Made by a program: the position numbers and the translations under genes. Below the pieces are notes generated by a model. That model had not been told where the DNA came from, ran no database searches, and saw nothing but the letters and a program-made list of their open reading frames with translations. 64,000 nt of DNA from an uncultured Alkaliphilus sp. (GTDB lineage Bacteria > Bacillota > Clostridia > Peptostreptococcales > Natronincolaceae), in assembly GCA_938074565.1 (NCBI GenBank), contig CALJEQ010000018.1, positions 1-64,000 on the forward strand, written 5' to 3'. Of this stretch, positions 37,520 through 47,161 are shown piece after piece (within the stretch, counting starts at the first letter, position 1; each line of letters opens with the position of its first letter).

Positions 37520-38314
37520 ATGTCATATAATAATAACCACAATAACGATGATAAGAAAAAAAGTAAAAGATCCTTGTATCAATTTTTAGACAAAGAAGGG
37601 TTTTATATCATACTCTTTCTTTGTGTATGTATCGTTGCAGTAACAGCCATATGGGTATCTAACCAAGATTCCATTATTGGTGAAAAACCATCTGATCAGG
37701 TGGAGGACAATAGTACTGATGTGACATTGGTTGATAAACCTTCATCAGAAGAAGAGGAAACCAGTGAAACAATTGTAATTCCCCAAAAAGATAAGACCGA
37801 AACAACAAAAGAGTCAGAACCAACAAAAGAAACACCCAAAAAAGAAGAAAACGACGACATAAAACAAGAAAAAGAAACTGTATCTGAAACAAAAAGTTTT
37901 CATGCTATGATTATGCCAGTTGTGGGTCAATATGGGTTAACTTATGCAGATGATAAGTTAGTTTACCACAAGACCTTAGAACAGTGGAGTACCCACAGGG
38001 GAATAGACATACATGCCGACGAAGGAGCTCCTGTTCGAGCAGCATTAGATGGAGAAGTTGTTGAAGTAACAAATGATACAGTGATGGGAATAACCATTAC
38101 TATAGAACATGAAGATGAACTATTAACCCGTTATAGTAATCTATCTACCGATGCAATGGTTAAAATTGGAAACCAAGTGAAGAAAGGACAAATTATCAGT
38201 GGTGTAGGAAAAACAGCATCTATAAAAGCTGATGAAGGTACACTGCTTCATTTTCAAGTAATCAGGGATGGAAAAATTGTAGATCCGATGGCATATTTAC
38301 CTAAAAATAATTAA
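37520..38314 (+). CDS. spoIIQ: stage II sporulation protein Q (M23/LytM-like)
   Basis: Forespore membrane protein that, with SpoIIIAH, forms the engulfment channel or ratchet. It is about 264 residues from the ATG at 37520 behind AGGAGGTGG. There is one membrane helix (FYIILFLCVCIVAVTAIWV), a Thr/Lys/Glu-rich spacer and a LytM fold. The first zinc motif is present (HRGID, H-x3-D), but the usual H-x-H reads LLH in GTLLHFQV: the first His is Leu. Endopeptidase activity is therefore doubtful and a structural role likely. Confidence 0.88.
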   Translation: MSYNNNHNNDDKKKSKRSLYQFLDKEGFYIILFLCVCIVAVTAIWVSNQDSIIGEKPSDQVEDNSTDVTLVDKPSSEEEETSETIVIPQKDKTETTKESEPTKETPKKEENDDIKQEKETVSETKSFHAMIMPVVGQYGLTYADDKLVYHKTLEQWSTHRGIDIHADEGAPVRAALDGEVVEVTNDTVMGITITIEHEDELLTRYSNLSTDAMVKIGNQVKKGQIISGVGKTASIKADEGTLLHFQVIRDGKIVDPMAYLPKNN

Positions 38315-38422
38315 ATATTAAATTTTAGTTGGGAATTATCTATTTTCCTTAATTCTTAATTCTAAAAATATGTTAACCCTCATATGATGAAATAAGACAC
38401 TTTAATAGAGGGGGGTTAAAGT

Positions 38423-38677
38423 TTGAAGGATTATATAGAGAAACGGGTAATGGAAATTGCCAACTTTATTATTAACGAAGGAGCCACGGTTAGACAAACA
38501 GCTAAGTTATTTGGTGTAAGTAAAAGTACAGTACATAAGGATGTCACAGAAAGACTTCCTAAGATAAACCCCTTGATCGCAAATCAAGTAAAAGATATTT
38601 TAGATTTAAACAAAGCAGAGAGGCACATTAGAGGTGGAAGAGCAACAAAAATGAAGTATAAGACAAGTACAATGTAG
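38423..38677 (+). CDS. spoIIID: sporulation transcription factor SpoIIID
   Basis: An 84-residue mother-cell DNA-binding regulator. The helix-turn-helix is GATVRQTAKLFGVSKSTVHKD, given here in part (TAKLFGVSKSTVHKD), followed by LPKINPLIANQVKDIL and a basic C-terminal tail (RHIRGGRATKMKY) that contacts flanking DNA. The start is TTG behind GAGGGGGGTTAAAG. It is conserved between spoIIQ and mbl. Confidence 0.97.
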   Translation: MKDYIEKRVMEIANFIINEGATVRQTAKLFGVSKSTVHKDVTERLPKINPLIANQVKDILDLNKAERHIRGGRATKMKYKTSTM

Positions 38678-38743
38678 AATAAGTTAATAATATACTTCTC
38701 ATAAACGAGACCTTCATAGAATTGAGGGTCTTTGCTCATAATA

Positions 38744-38775
38744 AAAATCTTTCTTCTTAGAGGAAGGATTTTTTT
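38744..38775 (+). terminator. terminator after spoIIID
   Basis: AAAATCTTTCTTC and GAGGAAGGATTTT (about 38744-38771) pair with a few G-U contacts and lead into a T run. A weaker GACCTTC/GAGGGTC hairpin lies just upstream, at about 38709-38730. The remaining spacer to 38970 is AT-rich. Confidence 0.7.
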
Positions 38776-38970
38776 TGTGTATTAAAGCACTAGACACATT
38801 TCAAAAAAATACCATGAAAATTAATATTTTAAAAAAAGGATTTTGATTAATTTTATAGAAGGTATAATAGTTAATGTAGACTATAAGTAAGTTTATATTT
38901 AAAAAATTTGCAACTGTTTTATAAAGAGTTGATAAATGATAAAAGATTATATTGAAAGTGAGGGAAATAA

Positions 38971-39996
38971 ATGTTTGGAATCGGATCGGATATTGGAATT
39001 GATCTAGGTACCGCCAGTGTTTTGGTGTATGTAAAGGGAAGGGGAATTGTATTACAAGAGCCTTCGGTGGTGGCTATTGATAATAATACAAATCGCATTC
39101 TTGCAGTTGGACAAGACGCAAGACAAATGTTAGGAAGAACCCCAGGTAATATTGTTGCTATTCGCCCATTAAGGGATGGCGTTATTTCAAATTATGAAAT
39201 GACAGAAAGAATGATTAAATACTTCATTTCTAAAACAGTAGGAAGAAAACTATTTTTCAAACCTAAAATCATTGTATGTGTGCCTAGTGGGGTTACAGAA
39301 GTTGAAAAAAGAGCAGTGATTGATGCAACCAATGAAGCGGGGGCAAGAAGCACTTATATCATTGAAGAACCTATAGCAGCGGCTATTGGTGCAGGATTAG
39401 ATATTTCAAAACCAAATGGACATATGGTGGTGGATATAGGTGGTGGTACTTGTGATATTGCAGTTATTTCGTTAGGTGGAATTGTTGTTAGTACCTCCAT
39501 TAAAGTAGCAGGAGACAAGTTTGATGAAGCAATTATTCGTTATATGAGAAAAAAACATAATATTATGATCGGTGAAAGAACAGCAGAAGATCTAAAAATA
39601 AATATTGGATCAGCATATTCTAGAAAACAAGAAATTACATTAGATGCAAGAGGAAGAAATTTAGTGTCGGGACTACCAGTTAATATAACCATTTCCAGCA
39701 GTGAAATGAAAGAAGCATTGGAAGAATCAGTAATGGCTATTGCCGAAGCTGTTCATAGTGTCTTAGAAAGAACACCACCAGAATTGGCTGCGGATATTGC
39801 CAACCAGGGTATTATTATGACTGGAGGCGGAGCTTTGTTATGGGGATTAGATAAATTAATTGAAAAAAGAACGGGTATTTCTGTTTATATTGCTGAAGAT
39901 GCAGTGACTTGTGTAGCAAAAGGAACGGGTAAGGCATTGGACTCTTTACATATTCTTGAGCAAAGTCAACAAACTACAAAAACTAAATACAGATAA
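38971..39996 (+). CDS. mbl: MreB/Mbl family actin-like cell-shape protein
   Basis: A bacterial actin that guides lateral wall synthesis. It is 341 residues. ATPase motifs are IGIDLGTASVLVYVKG (phosphate 1), MVVDIGGGTCDIAVIS (phosphate 2) and IMTGGGALLWGLDKLI (adenosine). The N-terminal MFGIGSDIGID favours membrane binding. Its position after spoIIID matches Bacillus mbl; mreB proper is normally elsewhere with mreCD. Confidence 0.95.
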   Translation: MFGIGSDIGIDLGTASVLVYVKGRGIVLQEPSVVAIDNNTNRILAVGQDARQMLGRTPGNIVAIRPLRDGVISNYEMTERMIKYFISKTVGRKLFFKPKIIVCVPSGVTEVEKRAVIDATNEAGARSTYIIEEPIAAAIGAGLDISKPNGHMVVDIGGGTCDIAVISLGGIVVSTSIKVAGDKFDEAIIRYMRKKHNIMIGERTAEDLKINIGSAYSRKQEITLDARGRNLVSGLPVNITISSSEMKEALEESVMAIAEAVHSVLERTPPELAADIANQGIIMTGGGALLWGLDKLIEKRTGISVYIAEDAVTCVAKGTGKALDSLHILEQSQQTTKTKYR

Positions 39997-40063
39997 ATAT
40001 ATTACAAGAATATAGTAAAAAAGACCTAAGTTTATGTATTTTATGGAAAAGCTACTATTTCAC

Positions 40064-40091
40064 TAAAGTAAGTATCTATAAGGACCGATAA
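40064..40091 (+). promoter_or_regulatory. sigma-D-type promoter of flhO
   Basis: TAAA (40064-40067), 16 bases, ACCGATAA (40084-40091) closely match the flagellar sigma-D consensus TAAA-N15-GCCGATAA, 31 bases before flhO. Confidence 0.7.
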
Positions 40092-40122
40092 TTATATGTA
40101 GATATAAAAATGAGGTGGTTCA

Positions 40123-41208
40123 ATGCTAAGAGGACTTTATACAGCTGTTTCAGCAATGCAAACATCTGAGAAAAAAATTGATGTAATATCTAATAATATG
40201 GCAAATGTCAACACCACTGGATTTAAAAAAGATGTGGTGGTCTCTGAGACATTTCCAGAAGTACTGTTATATAAAATGAATGGACAACTTCCAACAGAAG
40301 CCCATAGTAGTGTTTCTACAGTGGAGGTTAATTCACAAAATGGTGAATATCATTTAAAGACTAATGGCGGATTCTTTTTAGCCAATACCCCCAATGGAAT
40401 AAGCTATAATCGTGAAACTACTTTTGCAGTAGACGAAAATGGCTATTTAAGAACCTTTACTAGAGATATTGAAGGAAAAGCTGATGCCAGTCAGGGAAAT
40501 TATATATTAGATGCCAATAAAAGACCTATTAATGTAGAAAATCAACCTTTTGAAATTGATCCATTAGGGAAAGTAATTGTTAATGGTCAGGTTAAAGCTA
40601 ATTTAATTACAAAAGGCGGACTAAATGTTATAGGTACTACTAATGGTGGTATTAGAATTAGTAATATTGAGACTAACTTTAGTCAAGGAGCATTAGAGGA
40701 AACAGGAAATAGTTTAGATTTAGCCCTTAAAGGAAATGGGTTCTTTAAAGTATCTAATGAAGCTGGGGAAACATTCTTTACCAGAAACGGAAACTTTACC
40801 TTAAATAATAATGGAGAAATTATTACTTCAGAAGGGTACTTCCTCTTAAATGATCAAGGTGGATCTATACTGGTGGATGGTATGGATTTTCAAGTTACTC
40901 AACAAGGTGGTATATTAATAAACAATCAAGTAGTGGATAAAGTGGAAATTGTAGATATTACAAACGTTAGAATGTTACAGAAACATGGAGAAGGATACTA
41001 TCGAGTTGGAACGGGAGCAACATTAGAGACGAAACCCTTTACAGGAGAAGTATTACAAGGATATTTAGAAGGTTCTAATGTTAATACGATAAGAGAAATG
41101 GTGGAAATGATAACTGCTTTTAGAGTATATGAATCAAATCAAAAAGTAGTTAAAGCATATGATGAGTTACTACAAAGAGCTGTTAATGATATAGGTACTT
41201 TAAAATAG
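40123..41208 (+). CDS. flhO: flagellar hook-basal body protein FlhO (FlgF/FlgG-like rod protein)
   Basis: A 361-residue axial protein. The N-terminal rod motif MLRGLYTAVSAMQTSEKKID and SNNMANVNTTGFKKD, and the C-terminal LEGSNVNTIREMVEMITAFR, are the conserved coiled-coil ends of flagellar rod/hook proteins, exported through the flagellar type III system. It sits in the mbl-flhO-flhP arrangement of Bacillus. Confidence 0.9.
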   Translation: MLRGLYTAVSAMQTSEKKIDVISNNMANVNTTGFKKDVVVSETFPEVLLYKMNGQLPTEAHSSVSTVEVNSQNGEYHLKTNGGFFLANTPNGISYNRETTFAVDENGYLRTFTRDIEGKADASQGNYILDANKRPINVENQPFEIDPLGKVIVNGQVKANLITKGGLNVIGTTNGGIRISNIETNFSQGALEETGNSLDLALKGNGFFKVSNEAGETFFTRNGNFTLNNNGEIITSEGYFLLNDQGGSILVDGMDFQVTQQGGILINNQVVDKVEIVDITNVRMLQKHGEGYYRVGTGATLETKPFTGEVLQGYLEGSNVNTIREMVEMITAFRVYESNQKVVKAYDELLQRAVNDIGTLK

Positions 41209-41276
41209 TTTAATAAAATAATGCTGTAGGTTAAGTACAGCTGTTGACTATATTATATTTGGTAGGAGGTTTTTCA

Positions 41277-42071
41277 ATGAGAGCTTTATGGACTGCAGCA
41301 TCGGGAATGAAGGCACAACAATTAAACATTGATACGATTTCAAATAACTTAGCAAATGTAAATACAACTTCTTATAAAAAACAAAGAGTAGAGTTTAAAG
41401 ACTTACTATATGCAACATTAAGTAAGAGTAATCTAAATAATGGAAATGGTAAGCCTGTAAATCTTCAAGTGGGCCATGGGGTAATGCCTAGTGCCACCAC
41501 TAGATCCTTTATGACTGGTAGTTTAGAACGTACAGAAAACCCATTTGATGTGGCAATAGATGGTGAGGGGTTTTTTGCTATTGAAAGTCCCAGTGGTGAA
41601 TTGTTTTATACAAGAGACGGTAATTTCAAGTTAAGTGTAGAAGATACTGATAGAAGACTAGTGACATCAGATGGCTATACCATTTTGTCAGAATTTGATG
41701 ATGAGATTATTTTTGAAGCAGGGCTTGATAATTTTAGTATTTCTGATAAGGGTATGATTACAGCTGAGACTGAAGATGGTGAAATTGTTGAAGTTGCTGT
41801 TATAAAACTAGTTAGATTCATCAATCCAGAGGGATTAGAGTCTGTGGGTAGAAATTTCTATAAGGCTACTGTAGCTTCTGGAGAAGAAATACCGATGGAA
41901 GATGAAGGTCGAACAAGTAATATACTTCAAGGATATTTAGAGACTTCTAACGTTCAAATCGTTGACGAGATGGTAAGAATGATTACAGCTCAAAGAGCCT
42001 ATGAGATTAATTCTAAGGCAATTCAAACTGGAGATGAAATGTTAGGGATTGCAAATAACTTAAGAAGATAA
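41277..42071 (+). CDS. flhP: flagellar distal rod protein FlhP/FlgG
   Basis: About 264 residues from the ATG at 41277 behind GGTAGGAGGT; an upstream TTG at 41244 would add 11 hydrophobic residues and is unlikely. The N-terminal MRALWTAASGMKAQQLNIDT and SNNLANVNTTSYKK, and the C-terminal ETSNVQIVDEMVRMITAQRA, are rod-protein signatures. It is paralogous to and shorter than the upstream flhO product. Confidence 0.92.
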   Translation: MRALWTAASGMKAQQLNIDTISNNLANVNTTSYKKQRVEFKDLLYATLSKSNLNNGNGKPVNLQVGHGVMPSATTRSFMTGSLERTENPFDVAIDGEGFFAIESPSGELFYTRDGNFKLSVEDTDRRLVTSDGYTILSEFDDEIIFEAGLDNFSISDKGMITAETEDGEIVEVAVIKLVRFINPEGLESVGRNFYKATVASGEEIPMEDEGRTSNILQGYLETSNVQIVDEMVRMITAQRAYEINSKAIQTGDEMLGIANNLRR

Positions 42072-42092
42072 TTTGCTTAAAAGGTAGGTGGA

Positions 42093-42425
42093 ATGATGAA
42101 AATTAGTCAATTAAATACTCCTCTTCACCAACCAGAACAGAGAATCAAAAACCAACAGGTGGAGGATCCAGAAAAGTTAAAGGATGTATGTCGTCAATTC
42201 GAATCTGTTTTCTTAAATATGATGTTAAAGCAAATGAGGGCAACTGTGACTGATGGTGGGCTAACGGAAAAAAGTCAAGCTAGAGGCATTTTTGAATCTA
42301 TGTATGATGAAACATTAGCTGATGAGATGTCTAAAGGGCAAGGAATTGGATTAGCAAAAGAATTATATCGACAACTATCTCGAACCCATACAGCTTCTAA
42401 TATTAAAAATAAAAGCCAGGAGTAA
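42093..42425 (+). CDS. rod-binding protein (FlgJ N-domain type)
   Basis: A 110-residue protein with the FlgJ N-terminal rod-cap pattern (LKDVCRQFESVFLNMMLKQM and GIFESMYDETLADEMSKGQG) but no muramidase domain, which is common in Firmicutes. It probably helps rod assembly. The start is one of two adjacent ATGs (42093/42096) behind GGTAGGTGG. The last codons overlap the terminator stem. Confidence 0.87.
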   Translation: MMKISQLNTPLHQPEQRIKNQQVEDPEKLKDVCRQFESVFLNMMLKQMRATVTDGGLTEKSQARGIFESMYDETLADEMSKGQGIGLAKELYRQLSRTHTASNIKNKSQE

Positions 42426-42442
42426 TTTCCCTGGTTTTTTTA
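42411..42442 (+). terminator. terminator overlapping the end of the rod-binding gene
   Basis: AAAAGCCAGG (42411-42420) and CCTGGTTTTT (42430-42439) form a stem, followed by further T residues. Confidence 0.75.
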
Positions 42443-42625
42443 TTGGCTTAAGGTATTGAATCTCTTATTAATATAGGATAGAATAAAAAAATAATAGGTA
42501 TATGAAAATGGGTAAATATTGTGTTAATATCATTAATTATTTTTAAAATAATGGATTGTTTCTTATAGAACTGTACAATACTTAAAAAGTAGAGCTAATT
42601 CTAATTTAAAAAGGAGATTCTCAAA

Positions 42626-43060
42626 ATGGAGTTAAATAATATTGAAATTCAAAAAATAATACCCCATCGATACCCTTTTTTATTGGTGGATAAAATAGTA
42701 GAGATGGAGTTGGGTAAAAGGGCTGTGGGGATTAAAAATGTAACTATTAATGAACCTTTTTTTCAAGGTCATTTCCCTGAGAATCCAATTATGCCAGGCG
42801 TATTAATTACGGAAGCTCTTGCTCAAGTAGCTGCTATAACTTGTATGGGATTAGAAGAGAATAAAGTAAAGTTAGGGGTATTTACAGGTATAGATAATTG
42901 TAAGTTTAGGAGACAAGTTGTACCGGGTGATATCCTTAGACTAGAAGTTGAGATGACTACCCTAAGAAGGGGTATTGGTAAGGCATCAGCAAAAGCTTTG
43001 GTGGGGGACGAATTAGCTTGTAGTGCAGATTTAAGTTTTGCTTTAGTAGATAAAAAGTAG
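42626..43060 (+). CDS. fabZ: 3-hydroxyacyl-ACP dehydratase FabZ
   Basis: FabZ dehydrates beta-hydroxyacyl-ACP in type II fatty-acid elongation. It is 144 residues with a hot-dog fold. The active-site helix contains [23 protein letters not shown] (catalytic His in GHFP, Glu in TEAL; quoted in part as [13 protein letters not shown]). The ATG follows AAAAGGAGATTC. A fabZ gene after flhP is also seen in Bacillus (ywpB). Confidence 0.96.
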   Translation: MELNNIEIQKIIPHRYPFLLVDKIVEMELGKRAVGIKNVTINEPFFQGHFPENPIMPGVLITEALAQVAAITCMGLEENKVKLGVFTGIDNCKFRRQVVPGDILRLEVEMTTLRRGIGKASAKALVGDELACSADLSFALVDKK

Positions 43061-43140
43061 TATGGATTAATTTTAATAACAATTTATGATAGGATATTAT
43101 AGACAATGATAGTAGCTGCTGGTTAGGAGATGAATGATTA

Positions 43141-44232
43141 ATGAGATATGTCCCTATTCAACATGTAAAAGCAAATAGCTTTTTGGCTAAACCACTAATT
43201 AATGAGAATGGTCATATTATATTAAATAAAGGTGCAAAATTAACCGATTCCTTAATTGTAAAGATAAGACAACTGGGTTTTTTATCAGTTTATATTCAAG
43301 ACCAATATTCCCAACATGAAGTTGAAGACTTAATTAAAAGTGAAGTAAGACAAAAAACTGTTAAATCACTACAAAACTTAGTTGAATCCCAAATTAATAC
43401 AAAAAAAATGAGCAATGCCGATGTAAGAAATATCCGCAATAAAGAGGAAGAAGTTCAAACAATGGTAAAAGGTATCATTGATGGATTATTTCTAGAAAAA
43501 AATCTAGTTATGAATATGGTAGATATTAAAAAGGTAGATGACTATACTTTTGGTCATAGTGTAAATGTAATGATTCTTTCTGTTATCTTAGGAATAGGAG
43601 CTAATATGAATAAAGAACAACTTTATGAATTAGCCATAGGATCTTTACTACATGACGTGGGAAAATTATTTGTACCTAAACAAATTCTATTAAAGCCATC
43701 AAAACTGTCGGTGGAAGAATATAAATTAATTCAAGAACATACTATTAAAGGCTTTGAATTTTTAAAAAACTGCACAGAATTTTCTGCAATGGCGAGGATT
43801 GTAAGTCGCCAACATCATGAAAGGGTGGATGGTGGAGGGTACCCTAATAATCTAAAAGAAGCAGACATACATGTTTACTCTAGGATTACTGCCATAGCAG
43901 ATGTGTATGACGCATTAACATCAGATAGATATTATCGTAGTGCCTTACCTGCTAAAGAAGCTTTAGAGTATATTTTAGGTGGTGGAGGACAATATTTTAG
44001 CTTAGATTTAACAAGAGTATTTGTGGCGAAAATTAATCCTTACCCATTAGGAACACTAGTAAAATTAAGTAATGGTTTTGAAGGAGTTGTAGAGGAAATT
44101 AATACAGAAAACTTTCAAAGACCAATAGTAAAAATAATAAAAGAGCAGGGTAAAGGGGTAGCTCCCTGGTTATGTAATCTTTATAATGAAAGAAATTTAG
44201 TAATTGAAAAAATTATTTATGATATTAATTAA
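43141..44232 (+). CDS. HD-GYP domain protein (putative c-di-GMP phosphodiesterase)
   Basis: A 363-residue cytosolic protein. The N-terminal ~130 residues lack a recognised sensor domain. The HD-GYP domain has HSVNVMIL, LLHDVGK (HD pair), the QHHERVDGGGYP segment (HHE and GYP) and AIADVYDALTSDR. Such proteins hydrolyse cyclic di-GMP with a bimetal centre, and intact residues suggest activity. A short domain of about 70 residues follows. Context near flagellar genes suits motility control. Confidence 0.88.
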   Translation: MRYVPIQHVKANSFLAKPLINENGHIILNKGAKLTDSLIVKIRQLGFLSVYIQDQYSQHEVEDLIKSEVRQKTVKSLQNLVESQINTKKMSNADVRNIRNKEEEVQTMVKGIIDGLFLEKNLVMNMVDIKKVDDYTFGHSVNVMILSVILGIGANMNKEQLYELAIGSLLHDVGKLFVPKQILLKPSKLSVEEYKLIQEHTIKGFEFLKNCTEFSAMARIVSRQHHERVDGGGYPNNLKEADIHVYSRITAIADVYDALTSDRYYRSALPAKEALEYILGGGGQYFSLDLTRVFVAKINPYPLGTLVKLSNGFEGVVEEINTENFQRPIVKIIKEQGKGVAPWLCNLYNERNLVIEKIIYDIN

Positions 44233-44276
44233 TAATATTAAATAAAATCAATAGATTTTTAGGAGGAATAAAAAGG

Positions 44277-46010
44277 ATGGATCTAATAACAATTAAGAAT
44301 TATGAACATTGGTTGACGGATGCCTATTTTGATGGGGATACAAAAAAAGAATTAAAGGAATTACAAGGAAATGAAAAGGAAATAGAGGATCGTTTTTATA
44401 AAGACTTAGAATTTGGAACAGGTGGCATTCGAGGTGTTATTGGTGCTGGAACAAATCGAATGAACATATATACTATAAGAAAAGCAACACAAGGATTAGC
44501 AAATTACATCACTAGATGGGGTGAAGAAGCTAAAAAAAGAGGTGTTGTTATTGCTTATGATTGTAGACATATGTCAAGAGAATTTAGTGAAGAAGCTGCC
44601 AAAGTATTGGCAGCTAATGGTATAAAAAGTTTTGTTTTTAGTGACCTAAGAGCAACACCAGTATTATCCTTCGCAGTTAGAAGGTTGAATGCCATAGCAG
44701 GTATTGTTGTAACAGCCAGTCACAACCCACCAGAGTATAATGGTTACAAGGTGTATTGGGAAGATGGGGGACAAATTGCAACAGATCTAGCCAATGAAGT
44801 GATTAAAGAAATTAATGAAGTATATGACTTTCAACAAATTGGAGTTATGGAAAAAGATTTGGCAGTTAAACTTGGTTTGTTTAATATTGTAAGTGAAGAA
44901 ATAGACACAGAATTTATAGAAGCAGTTAAAGCACAATCTCTAAGAAAAGATGTTGTTAAGCAGGTGGGAAATGACTTTAAAATTGTGTTTACCCCCCTTC
45001 ATGGCACAGGGAATATTCCAGTACGTAGAGCTTTAAAAGAAATTGGTTTTCAACAAGTTTACGTAGTACCAGAACAAGAATTGCCAGATTCTAATTTTTC
45101 TACTGTTGCCTACCCTAACCCAGAAGAAAAACAAGCCTTTGCCCTTGCTATGGAATTGGCAAAAAAGGAAGATGCTCAATTAATTATCGGTACAGATCCA
45201 GATTGTGATCGTGTAGGGGCCGTTGTGAAGAATAAAGAAGGGGAATTTATCGTTCTTACTGGAAATCAGACAGGTGCTTTGTTAGCTGAATACATATTAA
45301 GTACATTAAAAGAAAAAAATCAGTTGCCTGAAAATGGAGCTATAGTAAAAACTGTAGTTACCAGTGAAATGGGTACAGTAATTGCTAAAGATTTTGGTGT
45401 GACGGTATTAAATACATTGACAGGTTTTAAATATATAGGAGAAAAGATAAAAGAGTTCTTAGATACTAATGAATATACTTATTTATTAGGTTATGAAGAA
45501 AGTTATGGTTACTTAGTAGGAACCCATGCAAGGGATAAAGATGCAGTTGTGGCTTCTATGTTAATATGTGAAATGGCAGCTTATTACCATTCAAAGGGTA
45601 TGAACTTATATGAAGGATTATTAGCTCTTTATGAAAAGTATGGCTATTTCTTAGAGGATTTAAAGTCAGTTACACTAAAAGGCAAAGAGGGAATTGAGAA
45701 AATTAAAGCTACATTAGAAGACTTTAGAGCAAATCCACCGAAGGAGATTAGTGGTATTCCCGTTGTTGTGATGGAGGACTATTTACATCAAAAACGTTAT
45801 TTGCTTAATGAAAACAAAGAAGAAAAAATAGACTTACCCCAGTCTGACGTTATTAAGTTTATTTTAGCCGATGATACATGGTTATGTCTTCGTCCATCTG
45901 GAACTGAGCCTAAGTTAAAAATATATGGTGGCGTACAGGAAGCTTCTTTAGAACTATGTCGCCAAAAATTAAATGATACAATAGCAGTTTTATTAGAGAA
46001 GGTTAAATAG
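44277..46010 (+). CDS. pgcA: phosphoglucomutase/phosphomannomutase
   Basis: A 577-residue alpha-D-phosphohexomutase interconverting glucose-1-P and glucose-6-P for UDP-glucose and wall polymer synthesis. The phosphoserine loop is VVTASHNPPEYNGYKVYW, the Mg2+ loop is GTDPDCDRVGAV, the sugar-binding loop is GYEESYGYLVG, and the phosphate-binding loop is RPSGTEPKLKIY. The length matches Bacillus PgcA. The ATG follows TTAGGAGGAAT. Confidence 0.93.
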   Translation: MDLITIKNYEHWLTDAYFDGDTKKELKELQGNEKEIEDRFYKDLEFGTGGIRGVIGAGTNRMNIYTIRKATQGLANYITRWGEEAKKRGVVIAYDCRHMSREFSEEAAKVLAANGIKSFVFSDLRATPVLSFAVRRLNAIAGIVVTASHNPPEYNGYKVYWEDGGQIATDLANEVIKEINEVYDFQQIGVMEKDLAVKLGLFNIVSEEIDTEFIEAVKAQSLRKDVVKQVGNDFKIVFTPLHGTGNIPVRRALKEIGFQQVYVVPEQELPDSNFSTVAYPNPEEKQAFALAMELAKKEDAQLIIGTDPDCDRVGAVVKNKEGEFIVLTGNQTGALLAEYILSTLKEKNQLPENGAIVKTVVTSEMGTVIAKDFGVTVLNTLTGFKYIGEKIKEFLDTNEYTYLLGYEESYGYLVGTHARDKDAVVASMLICEMAAYYHSKGMNLYEGLLALYEKYGYFLEDLKSVTLKGKEGIEKIKATLEDFRANPPKEISGIPVVVMEDYLHQKRYLLNENKEEKIDLPQSDVIKFILADDTWLCLRPSGTEPKLKIYGGVQEASLELCRQKLNDTIAVLLEKVK

Positions 46011-46015
46011 TTTAT

Positions 46016-46046
46016 AAAAATGTCCTATACAACATAGGGCATTTTT
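46016..46046 (+). terminator. terminator after pgcA
   Basis: AAAAATGTCCTAT and ATAGGGCATTTTT (46016-46046) form the stem, with the T run included. The 46050-46260 spacer is AT-rich and otherwise empty. Confidence 0.85.
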
Positions 46047-46274
46047 ATGCAAAAAATTACATATATTAATTTCAATAGAAATGATATAATTAAATAAATG
46101 AATATGTTATTTTTTTTATCTAAGGGGTAAAAATATAAACAAGTATAAAAATGATAAATGCAAAAAGAAACATAAGCAAGCTACCAATAGGTATTGCTAA
46201 TTTAATTAATCTATATTAATTAACCTAAATAATATAATTATAAATTGAAAGTAGTCGTTGAAAGGAGAAAAATT

Positions 46275-46829
46275 ATGAAAAAAATATTGATAGTAAGTCT
46301 TGTTTTAATAGTAGTATTAGCTTTTTCAGCCTGTGTTAATCGAGAAGTAAAAGCACCTAATGGTGAAGAACCAGGAGGAAATGTTGTTGTTGATCCAGAT
46401 CCTAAAGATGATAAAGTAGAAGTTACCCTCTATTTTATGAATGAACAGTATATTTTAACAGGTGACGAGACTTTAGAGAAAGCAATTGCCATTACAAGAG
46501 AAGTGGTTATAGGAGAGAAAACTGTTGAAGAAGTTATATTGGAAGAACTTCAAAAACGGCCAGAAGAAGAAAACTTAACAACTTCAATGGAAAATATAAA
46601 AGTATTAGGTGTAGAAGTTAAGGAAAACACAGCCTACGTGAATCTTTCCAGTGAAGAACTTCATGGTGGTTCATTGGAGGAAACCTCGATTTTAACCCAA
46701 ATGGTATTATCTTTAACAGAACTACCAGAAATTGATGAAGTACAAATTTATGTTGATGGAACCGTTAGAGAAACATTGATGTCCCATTATGAAATTATGG
46801 AACCCCTTTCAAGAAAAGATTTTGAATAA
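46275..46829 (+). CDS. GerMN domain lipoprotein
   Basis: About 184 residues from the ATG at 46275 behind GAAAGGAG; the upstream TTG at 46245 is less likely. A lipoprotein signal ends in AFSAC, so Cys is the probable lipidated residue. The GerMN domain spans about 50-175 (VTLYFMNEQYIL, KTVEEVILEELQ, VKVLGVEVKENTAYVNLS-like strand). GerM-type proteins support spore peptidoglycan remodelling and germination. The role here is inferred from the domain. Confidence 0.85.
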   Translation: MKKILIVSLVLIVVLAFSACVNREVKAPNGEEPGGNVVVDPDPKDDKVEVTLYFMNEQYILTGDETLEKAIAITREVVIGEKTVEEVILEELQKRPEEENLTTSMENIKVLGVEVKENTAYVNLSSEELHGGSLEETSILTQMVLSLTELPEIDEVQIYVDGTVRETLMSHYEIMEPLSRKDFE

Positions 46830-46875
46830 TTAAGGAAACTTAAGTAGCTAAGATTAAAGCAAAATAAATATTAAG

Positions 46876-46926
46876 AAGGTCAGTAGATTAAATGTATTTT
46901 TATACATTATATCTGCTGACCTTTTT
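46876..46926. terminator. long bidirectional terminator hairpin
   Basis: AAGGTCAGTAGAT (46876-46888) pairs with ATCTGCTGACCTT, with inner AATGTA/TACATT pairing, then T residues. The 46930-47160 region after it holds no credible gene. Confidence 0.75.
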
Positions 46927-47161
46927 GTTTCGTCAGCAACTAATGATGTTGATGTTGCCTACTGTAATAAGAACTTGTTTGTTTTTTAGTACTAATGACC
47001 CCTAGACAGTTATTACCAACCATGAGAAACTTAGTACAAAGGGGGATGAAATATCCCGTTTATTACACGACTAATCACATACATTATACATATATGATAA
47101 AGAAGTTTTTTTATACAAACAATATTGTAATATTTAAAAAAAAATTTGGTGGTGAATGTAT

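Noticed and set aside
46930-47160. Repeated TTAGTAC with CCCCT/AGGGG complementarity as a structured RNA
   Set aside because: The arms are short and distant, and the pairing is no better than expected by chance in such DNA.
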